Assembly: GCA_002682825.1 (NCBI GenBank)
Contig: NOKP01000020.1
Location: 248,001-312,000, forward strand
Reading direction: 5' to 3'
From: Neonectria sp. B-13
Taxonomy: Eukaryota; Ascomycota; Sordariomycetes; Hypocreales; Nectriaceae
Length of the DNA stretch: 64,000 bases
Part shown: positions 38,807-50,900 of the stretch, one piece after another
How positions within the stretch are numbered: the stretch's first letter is position 1
How the letters are laid out: each line of letters starts with the position of its first letter
Notes under the pieces: model-generated
The model's input: only the letters and a program-made list of their open reading frames with translations
Told to the model about the DNA's origin: nothing
The model's database searches: none
Program-made: the position numbers and the translations under genes

Positions 38807-39601
38807 AACCGAAACCCGTCGGTCGGTCTGGGTGTCCATGCGGCCATTCTGATATTATGAAGATGGAAATTTGATACGCGGATTACCGCTTGGTGATGTG
38901 GACCATCAACAGGCATTGGAGTGATATTACCGTAGAACCTGTGGGCTGGATATGCAACATCTCGATCATTTTTCTTAGGTATGAAGCTGATAGATGTAAA
39001 CAAAATTGACCTGAAAGGCCTGGCAGCACTATGGCTTCTTCTACTCAAATATTGAGCTCTGAAAATTTTGCCTGGTTAGTCAGGCACCAGCGGTTCTCAT
39101 ATCTTGACAATTTCGTACAAGAGCGAAACGACGACAAGAGAATGCCTCGTGTTGGTGGGTAGGAAGCGAACGTGCATGGTGCCTTGCAGGCTTGCCCCGA
39201 GTTGAACCATGCCGAAACTTTCGTGCTCTACATAAGTGAGCCCACCTGTACCGGTGCCTCCCGAGGGGTTCCTTGCACTTTTGTCTGTACTCTGTATGGC
39301 ACGGTGGTCTTTTGTACGACAGCAACGCTGTGCTTCAATAACGCGACCAATTACTGCTCGCTGTCGCTCACCGAGAATGCAGAGAGTTGTACGTAGAGGA
39401 CTTCCCTGTCTTCTTTGGCATATATTACGTTTGCAGATGATTTTACTATCGCTGAGTGAGACTAAGCAAGATACTCGAACACATGCTTCGCCCATGGGGG
39501 AGAAGTCAATTTGAACCGCAACCGTTCTCCGAGCAGCCTTAAAGAACTCTAGATGTTCGTTGCTTCCAATCTACTCGTACCTAAGTGGTCATTTTACCAC
39601 A
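38807..39601. other. Intergenic region
   Basis: About 800 bp with only short open frames; no recognised feature. Confidence 0.55.
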
Positions 39602-40673
39602 ATGGATCCAACGCCGGCGATTATGGATTCGATTATCTTACCATATGGAGCTTTTCATAGGTGGCCAGACGAACCCTCGGTTTACGCCAATGCCGGTGTG
39701 CCCTGGCCTGACAGCATTCTAAACCCGAAAAACCGCATCCAGAGTTTGAGCCTATCTGGATCAGAGATTTGGGATATCGATGGAGGTGAGCCCGACCGTG
39801 GATTCTTTTGCACGGTGCCGAAATTTGCTCGGCTAAAGCCTCCACTTCGAATCACCACTACCGTCCCATGGGACCAGGTGCAATACAGCCATGTGTTGGA
39901 TGAGAGCCTTGAGCTCAAATCCTTCTTCAGAGCTAGAAAATGGCGAGTCCATGACCTACCGCTCACCAAACATCTTCGCAAAGCGCTCACATATTGGTCT
40001 AACCACCAACCGAGTTTCGAGCGCGAGTACGAGTCCTTACCGTTTGGGTCCAGCATTATCGTGGAATCACTCCATGCAGATTTCACACAAATCAAAATCC
40101 ATCTACTACCGAACATCACGACTGAGCGATCATGGTTGTCTTTAGACGCTTTCGCCAATGAGGCATCGATGTCTGTCCAACATCTGTCCAGTATGACTGT
40201 ACCATGGGAATCTTTGGAGCTCCCATCTCACCCACACGAGAATATCAGCATCGTTCGCATAGCTGGACGAGCAGATGGCACTTCCTTCGCATTCAAAGCC
40301 TTGATGTAGGACACACAGTATATGTATCACGAACTAAGGCTGTTGCTTTCAATGGAAAGTCACCCAAATATCATTGAGAGGCCGCATGCGCTCGTTTTGA
40401 AGTGTCGATTGGGCAGTGAGCCTGGTATTGCTGGGTTCTTGCTTGAGTTGTACCCCGGACCTACGCTCCAGCAACGACTACAGCCTGAAGGGCCCTTAGT
40501 CACGATGAGCGAAAAAGTGGCAGTCATGCCAATTGACATCGGCGTTACTACACGTGCGAACTCAGCCACTCGGATACTTTCCAGATTTCAAGCCGAATAA
40601 CATGGTGTTCGCAAGCTCGGATGGTCAAGACGCATGTACTCTAAGACCAGTAACCTCATGCTCGACTGGTTAG
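39602..40673 (+). pseudogene. Protein-kinase-like gene, disrupted
   Basis: The frame from 39602 encodes 235 codons ending in 'TSFAFKALM', then a TAG at 40307-40309. Directly after it, in the same frame, comes MYHELRLLLSMESHPNIIER and 'GIAGFLLELYPGPTLQQRL', the expected continuation of a fungal kinase-like N-lobe. A run of five A at 40512-40516 marks a second lesion. Past it the next frame carries LLHVRTQPLGYFPDFKPNN followed by MVFASSDGQDA, where DFKPNN replaces the usual catalytic-loop DxKPxN. Similarity ends before the DFG region, at a stop at 40671-40673. One stop, one frameshift and a missing C-lobe argue for a pseudogene; the first two could in principle be sequence errors. Confidence 0.75.
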
Positions 40674-41444
40674 GGACATCGTCGCCTATTGGTGAGGATC
40701 GTTAAGACGAATGGCTGGAACCAAATGCGACTGGTTGAGCCAGCCAGGGCGATTTGACCAATCCAGAAAAGGTTATTTCAAGCTGCCACAAATGCCCTGC
40801 ACCTGGGACGATTAGATAGCGATAGCCCAGCATGCTGAAACGGGCAGTGGGTTCATGCATTCGCTCTGCGGTAGGCAGGTGCTCAGGGCGGAGGGCCGCA
40901 GGACCTAGCAGTCAGCGCGCCTCGACCTCGATGGATGAATAAAATGAGACAGAATAATCTACAGGACTGGCAGTGCATCAATTAACTGATAGATCCCTGC
41001 ATTTTAAGGATATTCTTTTCGTCAGTGCACCACTAGAAATCCTACTGGGACCTTGGAGCTCTTTACCTGCTGCTTTGGGTGGCCATGGCCGTTCCTTCCT
41101 CCTTCCCAAGTGGTGCCTTCCCAAGTGGTGCCTTCCCAAGTCGCTCCTTCCCCAGTGGTGCCTTCCCAATTTGACTACCAGTGCAAGCAATCCAATGGCA
41201 TGGACCATGTCCACAAGTCTTGCGCCTCCCACAGAGCAGATGGCTCCTCCTTCTTTCAAGCAGCAAACATGTCTCTATCGTTTGCCGACCCCGGTGCCCT
41301 CGCGGCTGTTTGGGCTGACGCAGCCCTAGAGGCCAACCCTTCGTCCAACGACCCGTTCTCTCTGAGAACTCCGCGCCAGATGTGCCCTTCGCGTGGCCTG
41401 CTGGCCCGATTCCACCACCGCCGCCGCCACCTCCATTGCCCATA
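40674..41444. other. Intergenic region with possible lost 5' coding sequence
   Basis: Contains the 15-bp minisatellite and a short frame at 41269-41440 that looks coding but is out of frame with the gene starting at 41445. Confidence 0.45.
41101..41170. repeat. 15-bp minisatellite CCTTCCCAAGTGGTG, about 4.7 copies
   Basis: Two exact copies at 41101-41130, two variants at 41131-41160 and a partial copy at 41161-41170. The unit is a multiple of three, so it does not interrupt a frame. Confidence 0.9.
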
Positions 41445-42112
41445 ATGGAGAGAATAACCGTTTTCCCGTCACGTTCCTGTGAGTACGCTGAGTGTTTTAT
41501 TGACTTTCAATATAACTAATTGTGGTATAGTCGCAATCCTCCAAGAAACAGCTGAGGACAAGCCCGCCGTCCTCGAGGAGCTCGCCCGCGAGAGCCGGTT
41601 TGGGGACCTGGTTTCGCACCTTGTCCACTCCGAGATCGACTGGACTATCTCAACTGCAGAGATGTACGCGGGCCAGTGCTTGGTCAAGGACATAGGTTGT
41701 CCTGGTATCAAGACTGGCACTAAATACGAGATTGGGCGACATTATACTATTCCAGCACACCAAGTAAGAACCAACCTATTGCTTTGGCAATAATCCACTA
41801 ATTTGAGCATAGTTCTGGGAACAAGATATGGCTGCCCAGAACGCGGAGGCTCCTGTCGTTGAGTCACCACCACCAGCGTCGGGTCCTAGACCCAGATTCA
41901 AGATTGTGTTCTCGGCCCCTCCCGGTGACGAGTCAACTATGGTGGCAGAGGAGCCAGCTACTCCGCAGAGCAGTGCTCCTCTACCAATCGAGAAGGGTCA
42001 CTATCCTAGTGACCTTACTATCCCAGACTCTGAGGCAGATGTGTGTCACTATCCAAGTGACATGACTATCCCAGACTCAGAGGATGACCTATGGGCAATG
42101 GAATTGGACTGA
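41445..42112 (+). CDS. Small protein of unknown function with a duplicated C-terminal motif
   Basis: Three exons: 41445-41478, 41531-41763, 41813-42112 (188 aa); introns of 52 and 49 bp with good donors (GTGAGT, GTAAGA) and TAG acceptors. I do not recognise the family. The middle is a helical region ('ELARESRFGDLVSHLVHSEIDWTISTAEMYAGQC'), then a Pro/Ala-rich linker, then two copies of HYPSD(L/M)TIPDSE 16 residues apart, ending in an acidic tail. Upstream, in the same frame, lies a proline-rich stretch ('PAGPIPPPPPPPPLPIMER') that reaches a stop without a start codon, so the true gene may be longer and frameshifted. Splicing supports transcription at some time. Confidence 0.5.
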
Positions 42113-43562
42113 TTATAGAAGGAGAGTAACAAGTGTTTTCTGGTCGTTTGTTTGAGCTTTTTATCGTGTCTTGGTGTTTGTTTCATGGAGTGGGTATTGA
42201 CTATATCAATATAATTGGGAGTGGTTCATAAGATTAATGAAGAGCAAGGATCTATGGACAGTCTCGCGTCTATGCGTCCAATTCATTCATACTTTCAAGA
42301 ATCACATAGGTTCTAATATTGTCTTTGTGACTGGGCTTTCAAGCACGGCAAATCAACCACTTAATGAACATAGCCTTGCAATATATAGGTCTGGTAGAAA
42401 GCCTATGCAATGTTCTACACATGATTATAATAATAAGGCACTATAGGGAACAATAGTACCATTATAAGACTTGTCGTTTTATATTTATTCCCGTATGTGT
42501 TAAGGACATACCCTCCTCGTACGGGAAAGGGAACTGTATAAACATATCTTTGTACTCTTTGATAATATGTAGAACAATTTCAAGCTTGCATTCCCAAGAC
42601 TACATATACTGTACCAGATATTAACACGCTTTTATAGTAATTAATGCCGTGATCCGTATATGTAGGTTATCAGTTTGTGAACATTGTTATCTCTTAGGTG
42701 CGTGCTCTGGTTACACCTAGGCTGAGGGACCGGTCCTCACGGGCCTGTTCAATTTGATGTGATGGACCCTCTATGACATTTAGCAGGTTATGCACACCTA
42801 GTCCAGCCTTTTTCTTTTTTTAAAAAAATCAGACGCTGCTTCAAATTTTGAGTTTTTCTTCCTGTAGAAATGCAGAGCTTGGATGTCTCTTTATTCTAGC
42901 ATTCGTGAGAGCTCGACCTCGAAACAAAACACGCACGCGCGGCGCACGACATAACAATCGTGACCTATCGCTGAACGGCTCAATGAGGAGACAGCCGTTA
43001 GAACAGTGAACGCCTCCAAAATGCGGAACGACTGAGTTTTCACTTTCTGTAAATTGAAAATAGAATCAAACTGACTTAATGTTAAAGGAAACGGGTCCTA
43101 TTGCCAGAAAGCCCCAAGATGTCAACTCTGCTGAATCATGACTTCAATCGTCTTCATCTTGTCGATGAACTGAAAGAAACTCTACCCTTATCACTCAACT
43201 CCCTGAATCACAAACAAGGATTTTCCAAATATCGACAATATAGCCTCAGTAGACCGCCTGGCATCCGGGTAATTTCTACCAAACCCTCGCCACCTCGAGA
43301 CACATAAAAATGCCGCAGTAAAGATTACAACTGCTTGGCGTTTGGATCCAAGAGGCGAAGCTGCTCAAGTCGAATATGAATGTTCTCTTTTCCAAAGATG
43401 TCGGTAGTGGGAAATGCGAGTCTTGCCGTCATCGTGGATAGTTTCCCAGTCTTTGCATCAACTTTCTCCCGGCCTGTCTCCAACGGGGGCTTGAAAGGTG
43501 AGCTTTCAGAGCTACCTGACCCAAATCCAACACAAGATGGCCCTGAGCCGTACCGCCGTTCC
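42113..43562. other. AT-rich intergenic region
   Basis: This 1.45-kb stretch of mostly AT-rich DNA includes a T8/A7 run near 42820. It lies between the 3' ends of two convergent genes. No gene is supported. Confidence 0.6.
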
Positions 43563-45869
43563 CTATGGGATTTTCAGCATTAGCGCATAAGACGCATTGG
43601 GAACCACTGACTTCTCTTTGTTTTTGGGGTCTAAATCCTCGGCTTTCACGACCCCTTCCGCATCAAGCACAGCAGGGACCAAAGTGTCTCGAGCCCTCAG
43701 GATGCTTTTTACAAGGCTCACAGCAATCTCATCAACTGTTCTCACTTCCTCGGAGACAGGGTCAGTCATCATCCAGCCCACTAAGCGACGCGGAAGCCTC
43801 GATATGAGACAAAATTCTTGGGCCTCTTCGTCATGGGGCATGTAGATACTCAACTGATCATCACTCTCTTCAATGTGCAAATCAGTTTCAATCTTATCAA
43901 CTGCAATAGTTGAATCATTCATTCTCAAAATGAGTCGCAGATATATTCCGTCTGTCTGGAAGAATTGAGATCGCTGAAGCTTTCCGAGGACAGCCTGTCT
44001 CTCTTCAGGAGTTTGGACTCTAGGACTCCGAAAATGGCTCGCAATACTGGCAAAATATGTCAGTATGATTTCAAAGAAAAGTCAGGCTTCTTCAAAGACA
44101 AACCGGAGAATACCAAGAGCCCGAGCTGCTGAGATATTGGCCATTGGCTCAGGAGTAGCATCACTAAGATAGGTAGCTACCCCAACATTCCAGGACAGGA
44201 GTCGATGTTCAATATTAGCCCATGATATCAGAGGCTCAAGAAGCCAGATCTCGTGAGGAGTGAAATCCAGCATCCTAACCTGGTTGATAAATTGTTGCTG
44301 AAGAAATTCCCGATCGGGTATAAAGTACTCCGTCTCGGCGGAGCAAAGGTTGACCTGGCCATCCGTATCCTTGATGGGCACGACTGCTCTTTTCAGGAAC
44401 TTGTCTGAGTCTAGTAGATGTCCGTATTCCGGCAGCGCTGCGTTTAATGACCACAACATGTCTTTCACTGTGTTCACTGGTATCTGTTTCGGATCCAGAT
44501 TGATCAGTTCCTTGTAGACTACACCGCCGCCATATTTTGGGATTTTCAGGAATCCAACAAAGAAAGATTCGAGCTTTGAATAGTGCTCGCTCAAGTCGAG
44601 CTTTCCCGGAAAGATCAATCCCGGTGCCCAGACGCAGTCGATTGGCTTGTACCACGTAATTGCAAAACCAGCTGCCAAGCCGATGTACGGTTTGTTGTCG
44701 AACGATGACCTGCCAGTAGGTCAGCGTAGGTCTCCCAGAGAAATAGTTAACACTGCTTACCTCAACTCCTTGGTATCTTGGTCGGATAGAAGGGGTACCA
44801 TCTTATCAAGGGCGCTGTAAAAGGCTGGGATGTTTGACTGGAAGATACCTTTAGACTGGTGCCCTTCCAGATGTTTCATTATATCAATCCACGAATACGT
44901 CCTGGGGATGCCTAGTGTGTCCTGGTAAAACTGCCTCAGTTCTGCACACTCAGCGTCGGTGGCTTCCCAAGACTTTGGTGGTGGGAGGACAACCTCTTTC
45001 AAGGTCATGTGGATTGAACTTTGCTGCAGACATTTGCTAGGTTTGGTCCATGAACGGACTCTTAAGACGAGTTCGTGCTCCTCGAACAATATTCTGTAGC
45101 CGCATCAGCATCCTCAGGGCTTGACGTCACAAGTAGCAACATTCACTCACCTCACTTTCCGTTGGGCTCCTGGTAAATCCCTCGACGACCTGCATGCTGC
45201 GTAGATTCGGAGGTACAGTTCCAAAATTCGACGAGGAAACTCGACTCCCTTGAATTTCTTGGAATTATGCCGTCGGATGAAGTAGAGAAGATCCAGATAG
45301 AAATCCAAGTCATCGTTTGCCTTCACTTCAAAGTGTGATGTAAGAAAAGCCCACAGGCCGACGCCATCATCGCTTTTCAGTGGCTTCTCGAGTTCTATGA
45401 AGGGGAATTCCTCGTCCTCCAGCATGTATCTTTTACAAAGGAACCGAAGCTTTGTTGTGGGGAGGTAGCTTTTCGAGAGCGGCCATCGCATTCCTTTCTC
45501 ACAAAGGACTCTGATTTTCTTCAACTCTGTCACCTGAGACCGAGTTTCTTTTGTTTGGGGTTTTTCGCGGCTCCATGAAGTCCGCAAGTACGGCAGCATT
45601 GCTTTAGGGTCCTCTTCCGCCAACTTGAGGCATTCTGCGAGCAGTGACGTGCTGGTTTCACCAACCGGTGGCGGGTCCTGGGTCTCCATGTTTGATAGGC
45701 GACAGCTTGCTCCCCTGAGGTATTTGTCAGGAACTTTCCCAAGTACTTGAGTGTTGAGATGTTGATGCAAGCGGGAAAGTTTGAGCCTCTGAGCGATTTC
45801 GCGCGAGGGCGTTGGTGCAATGATGCAACATCGGAACATCCTTGAGGCGTTTGGTGGTGGCTGTGTCAT
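43563..45869 (-). CDS. Protein resembling the C-terminal part of fungal sacsin/NO VEIN-like ATPase proteins
   Basis: Four exons: 45869-45151, 45093-44761, 44709-44104, 44046-43563 (713 aa, frame kept throughout); introns of 57, 51 and 57 bp. Splicing yields 'AQRKVRILFEEHELVLRVRSW' and 'ALGILRIASHFRSPRVQTPEER' across junctions. The segment 'GFAITWYKPIDCVWAP' followed by a 'YSKLESFFVGFLKIP' block resembles the repeated W-x-x-P-x-D-C-V-W region of large fungal proteins with an N-terminal Hsp90-like ATPase. That ATPase domain is absent here, and an in-frame TAG lies 42 bases before the ATG. The gene is therefore probably a 5'-truncated or stand-alone derivative. Family assignment is from memory of motif style and is tentative. 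Confidence 0.6.
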
Positions 45870-46257
45870 GCGGGCTGTCCTGCATTTGTTGCCTTGGGCA
45901 TCAGGCGGCTAGACGGCAACTTTGGTTGGTTCGACATCGTGAGATTTGGAAATCCGACATGCAATCAATGTCGGGCGGCTAAATAGTGTACGCGCTTGTT
46001 ACAGCAGCACAGGGAGAGGGCAAAGCCGATACCCGGAGCACTCAACAAGTAAGTAGATATAATTGGCTCCTCCTTCTTCCAAGCAGCAAACAGGGAAATA
46101 GAGCTGGGCTGGTCGTGAGAAGACAGCATAGCGTGCTTTCTATACGTTTACTTGGGCTTTTCGTTGTCAAGTTTGGTTCAAGAATTGTTAACTAACTCCG
46201 GTAATTAATCTACACATTTGACTGTTCCCTATCCCTGCTTCACCTCAAACACGGCTC
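45870..46257. other. Intergenic region
   Basis: This 388-bp stretch lies between the truncated gene's start and the 3' end of the SDR gene. No remnant of an ATPase domain was recognised in it. Confidence 0.55.
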
Positions 46258-47136
46258 CTAATCGGTGTGATCAGTGCTCAGAGTCACCTCCTTCCAGTCA
46301 TCCAGAATCTTGATGGTGTCGCTGCACTTCTCCCGGATGAAAGCATCGCAGTCACTGCCCAGGGGAATGCGCACCGGAACCTCCCGGCCCTCGGCAACGC
46401 CGGTGCGCGTCAAGACATCCACAATGACGGCGCAGCCCTTCTTGACGTCGCCGAGCTGCCTGCCGTCCGTGGCCTCCAGCGCCGTCCGCATCCGGCCCGT
46501 CGGCGTGTTCTCGTCGTAAGCGGCGATGGGCTCCGTCATGACCTTGACGCCCGGGTTGAGGAAGTTGGTGCGGAAGTAGCCCGGCTCGACGACGGTGGCG
46601 ACGATCTTGAAGGGCACCAGCTCGGCGTTGAGCGACTCGGCGAGCGACGACATGCACGCCTTGGTCATGGCGTAGGCCGGGAAGCCCGCGCCGCCGCGCC
46701 AGCTGGCGATGCTGCCGAAGGTCACGATGGTGCCGCGCGTGTCGTGCGCGCCCACCGGCTGCTCGCGCATGCCCGGCAGGAAGGCCTGGACGGTGTTGAC
46801 GGTGCCGAAGACGTTGGTGTTGAAGCTGTCGTACATCTGCTGCGGCGTCGACTCCTCGACGGCGCCCGCGAGGATGAAGCCCGCGGCGTTGATCAGGTAG
46901 TCGACGCGGCCGAACTGCGCGAAGACGTCGCGGGCCACGGCCTTGATGTCGGCGAGCGGCGCCGTGACGTCGAAGGAGATGGTGTGCGCGCCGGCGTCGG
47001 CGAGGTCTTGGATCCGCGACGCCTTGCGCGCCGTGGCGATGACCTTGTGGCCGCGCTTGAGGGCGATGAGGGCGATTTCATGGCCGAAGCCGGACGAGGC
47101 GGCCGTGATGAACCAGACAGGGGTGGGGGTGGTCAT
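46258..47136 (-). CDS. Short-chain dehydrogenase/reductase, single exon, very GC-rich
   Basis: Intronless frame of 292 aa. Classical SDR marks: cofactor motif TAASSGFG at 11-18 (TGxxxGxG type with Ala in place of the first Gly), Asp56 after the fourth strand, NAAG at 83-86, catalytic Ser142 in TFGSIAS, Tyr155 and Lys159 in PAYAMTK, then VEPGYFRTNF. Nearly every codon ends in G or C, unlike the neighbouring genes, and as a result long open frames also appear antisense. The substrate is unknown; the closest style is the NADP-dependent 'oxidoreductase with SDR fold' group common in fungi and bacteria. The upstream leader has a GTGGTGGAG repeat. Confidence 0.88.
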   Translation of the reverse strand: MTTPTPVWFITAASSGFGHEIALIALKRGHKVIATARKASRIQDLADAGAHTISFDVTAPLADIKAVARDVFAQFGRVDYLINAAGFILAGAVEESTPQQMYDSFNTNVFGTVNTVQAFLPGMREQPVGAHDTRGTIVTFGSIASWRGGAGFPAYAMTKACMSSLAESLNAELVPFKIVATVVEPGYFRTNFLNPGVKVMTEPIAAYDENTPTGRMRTALEATDGRQLGDVKKGCAVIVDVLTRTGVAEGREVPVRIPLGSDCDAFIREKCSDTIKILDDWKEVTLSTDHTD

Positions 47137-47912
47137 TGTTGCGGTTGTTGTGTGTAAGTAAGTGGTGGTGGAGTGTATAAGTGGTGGTGGAGCTGTTGGG
47201 TGTAAGTGGTGATGAAGCTATCTCAAGGTAAAGTATGATGGATTCAATTGATGGCTCTCAATAAAGTCTCCATAACCATTGCCATGGCCAGATGCCGCTT
47301 ATATATCTTTCCTTCTTCCATCACAAGCCTCCAGTGGCTGCTTACCGACACCCTCGACTCGACGAGGCAATCCAGCTCCCAGCCCAGCAACGAATTATCG
47401 CCGAAATGGCCAACCACCGCAAGTCCGACGTGACACTCCGGGACTCCGCGAACAAACCAATTTCAGTGTTAATTACAGAATCGGCGTAGCTCGCCGACGT
47501 GCATCGCGTAAGCCCGCAGGAAACGAAGTGGGGAAGCCCATGTCCTAACGCCGAAACCATCATCGCCATGTTTCGGCGTTAGGACACAGGCATCACGCCA
47601 AGTGGGCGCGACGCCTCAATCCCTCCAAAGTAACCGATTGGTTTCCCAAGAGTCGACAGTGACGTTGTTGTGATACAACAATATCGTCACCAAACACTGT
47701 CACTCGATGCTTCACCACGGGACTGAACAAAGACGGAGGCAATACAAATTGGGTCTACAAATCCATGCATCAAAAGGTCCTATGCAACCCTTCTAGCGTC
47801 CGGAACTCCCCTGCCGAAACTCCAGGCTCAAAGCAACACCATGAATCATTCATCCAAAGGCCATTCCTTGCAATTTGATATCCGCCAGGTGTCTGTCAAC
47901 CACCATGTCCAT
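47137..47912. other. Intergenic region with hairpin
   Basis: Contains the SDR promoter with imperfect AAGTGGTGGTGGAG units near 47155-47215, the hairpin at 47541-47586, and the 3' side of the kinesin gene. Confidence 0.6.
47541..47586. repeat. Perfect inverted repeat, 17-bp arms, 12-bp loop
   Basis: TGTCCTAACGCCGAAAC at 47541-47557 is matched exactly by its reverse complement at 47570-47586, separated by 12 bp. A perfect 17-bp stem is far beyond chance in this window. No flanking target duplication was found. Confidence 0.9.
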
Positions 47913-50900
47913 CTATCGCCATGTGTTCCCCCGGCTGTCCTGCCTGCGGTGACCAGCGCCTGTCCCGGCACCAATAGTAATCCTTCGGGCTTTGTCACCG
48001 GCGAGACCTTGGGGACTTCCCATGCTCTCAATCCTCACGCTCGATCCCATGTTCATCCGCCGAGCCTGGCCCTGCGTCAAGGCTCGGTCGCCCTTCCAGT
48101 CGGGTGGAGAGCACGTCAACGGAGGGCTCCTCCGTCGCTCAGCACTACCGCGCCGGAGTCGAGAGATGCCGTTGGTGCTGCTCGCAAGTGCAGGCAAACT
48201 AGGCCTGGGTCCAGGTCGGTCGCCGTTTAGCGAACCCATCGAAGAGATTCGCCTCGCGGTTGAAGTCGGGGCTCCCGCCATGAGGCTCATTCTACGAGCC
48301 TTGTCCTTCATGGCAGAGTGCAGCGCAGTGCGCAGCTTGCGGGCATCCATGTTCGTATCCGAATCCGATCCAGAGAAGGACGCGTTGAGCGGGCTGTTCT
48401 CGTCGATGATGGATGGCCGCGATCGGAGAGATCGGATCGGGATTGCCAGCCCCGAAGGCGATGGCGACAGGTTGCCGGTCTTACCGACATCCAATGATCG
48501 CAACGGCGGTGTACGCTGGATCTCGGGGCTCGAGGCCAGTTTGAGGCTGAATGATGGAGCTCGAGGAATTGGCGATCCCCCACCGGGAGAGCCTCTGGCC
48601 TTGGACAGGAACCCAGCCTGGAATCTGCTTGGCTTGGGGCCTGCCAGACTGGTAGCCTTGGGGATCTCGAGGCTTGGACTCGACTCGTCGTTGAGAGTCT
48701 TCTCCTCCTTCAGTTCCTCCTTCAGTTCCTCCGTCGGCTCCTCCTCCTCCACTACTTCTTCTTCCTCTTCTTCCTCTTCTTGTTCGAGGTAGGCTGGAAT
48801 AGCAGGAGCCACGATGGCCTTCTCGGGAGACTGCTCAGTCGGTGTCGAGCCCTGGAACTTCTGCGGCGTCTTCTCAAAGTCTGCCAGCGTGCCCTCCTCC
48901 GTCTCATCATCGCGCCATCGCACTCCCCTGTTCTTGACCTTCTTCACTGGCGTGAAACTGATGCCTTTCTTGGTCGCTCCCAACACCTTACGTCGTCGTG
49001 GAGACCCCTTCATCGGGCTCATGTAGGGCTCGGGAGTGGGCGCCAGAACGGGTGCCGCGATGGGTTTGCCGTAGGCGTACACGGATACCATCTTCTTGCG
49101 CTTGGGCGTGCCTCGGCGAGTGGGAGGGAAGATCTCGACAACGGGGAGGGATCCATCGGGCTTGACAACCTGTGAGGCGGCCGTGTAGCCAGTCTGAAGA
49201 AGGCGGTTGATGATTGCCTTGGCGTGCTCGACGGCGGATTCCTCGTCCATGCTGATGGTGTCGGAAAGAGACGTCAGGATGTCGAACTGGGCGGTGAGGA
49301 GCATTTGCACCATGGCGGCATCACCAGCCTTGTCCTGCTCAAGAACCTCTCGGTAGCACTCGCGGCTGAAGCTGGACTTGAGAAGCTCTGCCTCACGAGT
49401 TAGGCTGGCAACCTCGCCAGTGTCGGCGCTGGCGCTGCCCTCAAGCTGCTGGAGGCTGTGACTGAGGGCCGTGTCGATGGAGCGTTCCCAGTTACACTTG
49501 TCCAGCTTCTGATGGACGTGCTGTCGGCTGTTCTCCAACTCCACAAGAATGCCGTGAGCTGTCTTTCGGATGCTGACCAGGTTCTGGGGCATCGAGTCCT
49601 CGTCGCCTCGCTGGTCGCAGACGGTGTCGAATGCTGCAATCCACCCCGACAGCATCCCAATCCGACGCTCAAAAGCCCTCAGCTTCTTCATGTTGACGAC
49701 GCGGTCCTTACGCTCCGTAGCACAGTTGTCGTAGGCTGCTCGGAGTCTCTGGATGCCTTCGCGGGCCGTCGTGTCGCGCTTCTCGCACTGCTTTCGGAAC
49801 TTGGCAAAGAAGGTGTTTTCGGCGTCCTTCTGCTGGGCTTTGAGCTCGTTGATCAGGGCCATCTGCTCATCAATCTTGACCAAAAAGTCCTTAACGTGGC
49901 GGTTGACGTTAAAGACGTTGCGAGTCACCTTGGTCTGGATGTTCTTGGCCCGGTTGGCGTATCGGAGAGTGTTTTGGGACTCATCGAAGTGAGCGCTGGA
50001 TGGCGAGACACAGACAATCATGACCGTCTTGCAGTTTCCGCCCAGGGAGAACTTGAGGAGACGAGTCAACTTGCTGTTCCGGTAGGGCACGTGTGCTTTT
50101 TGGCGACGGTCGCACAGCGCGTTGATGCAGCTTCCGAGAGCCAGCAGCGACTTGTTGATGTTGGCGCCCTCGGTCAGCCGCTCGCCGCGGTTCTTGGTGA
50201 CGGATGCTCGCTCGGAGCCAGCCAGGTCGATGATGCTGAGGGTGGCCATGGTGTGAGGCTCGCTGACGTCGGCGTTCCTGTCCTTCTGGGCAATGTTGAT
50301 CTGGAGCACGGCGTGCGATCGCGAGGACGTGGCGTTGGCCTCGGTGGCCGACACGGTTCGGTATTCGTTTCCTTGCACAATCATGTCCATGACCTCTTGC
50401 ACGTCCCTGGGGTGATGGCTCGTCAATCCAGAAACGGTGACGGTCTGGTTGCTGTCCTCTCGGAGCATCAAGCCGCCCTTGGGAGCAGCTCCGCCGCCGC
50501 CTGGAACCAACAGATCCCGAATCGTCTCGTTGTAAATCTCCAGATAGTTGAGGCTGAGCTCGGTAGTCTTGTCCTGACTGCGCTCGTCGATCTTCTCGAA
50601 CAACTCCTGCATGGTCATGAAGATGATGCCTGGCTGTTGGGACGTGCCGGTGATGGTGTGCGTCTTGCCACATCCGGTGGCGCCGTAGGCAAAGACGGTC
50701 GCATTGTACCCGTCAAGGACGCTGTCGAGGAGTGTTCTGGTGGTGCCTTCGTACACCTCGGATTGCGTCGTGTTCTCGTCGAAGACGCGGTCAAAGGCGA
50801 AGACCTGGTCCTTGACCTTTTTGGACTTGGGCGCAACGGATCGGCCGAACTTGTGGACAGGGTTTTCCTCGGGGGGGTCGAAGACTCTGCAAACTAGTGA

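Noticed and set aside
46267..47157. 296-codon plus-strand frame
   Set aside because: Exact antisense of the SDR gene; it stays open only because the SDR codons end in G/C. No domain.
49458..50897. 479-codon plus-strand frame
   Set aside because: Antisense of the kinesin motor exon; the minus strand carries all kinesin motifs.
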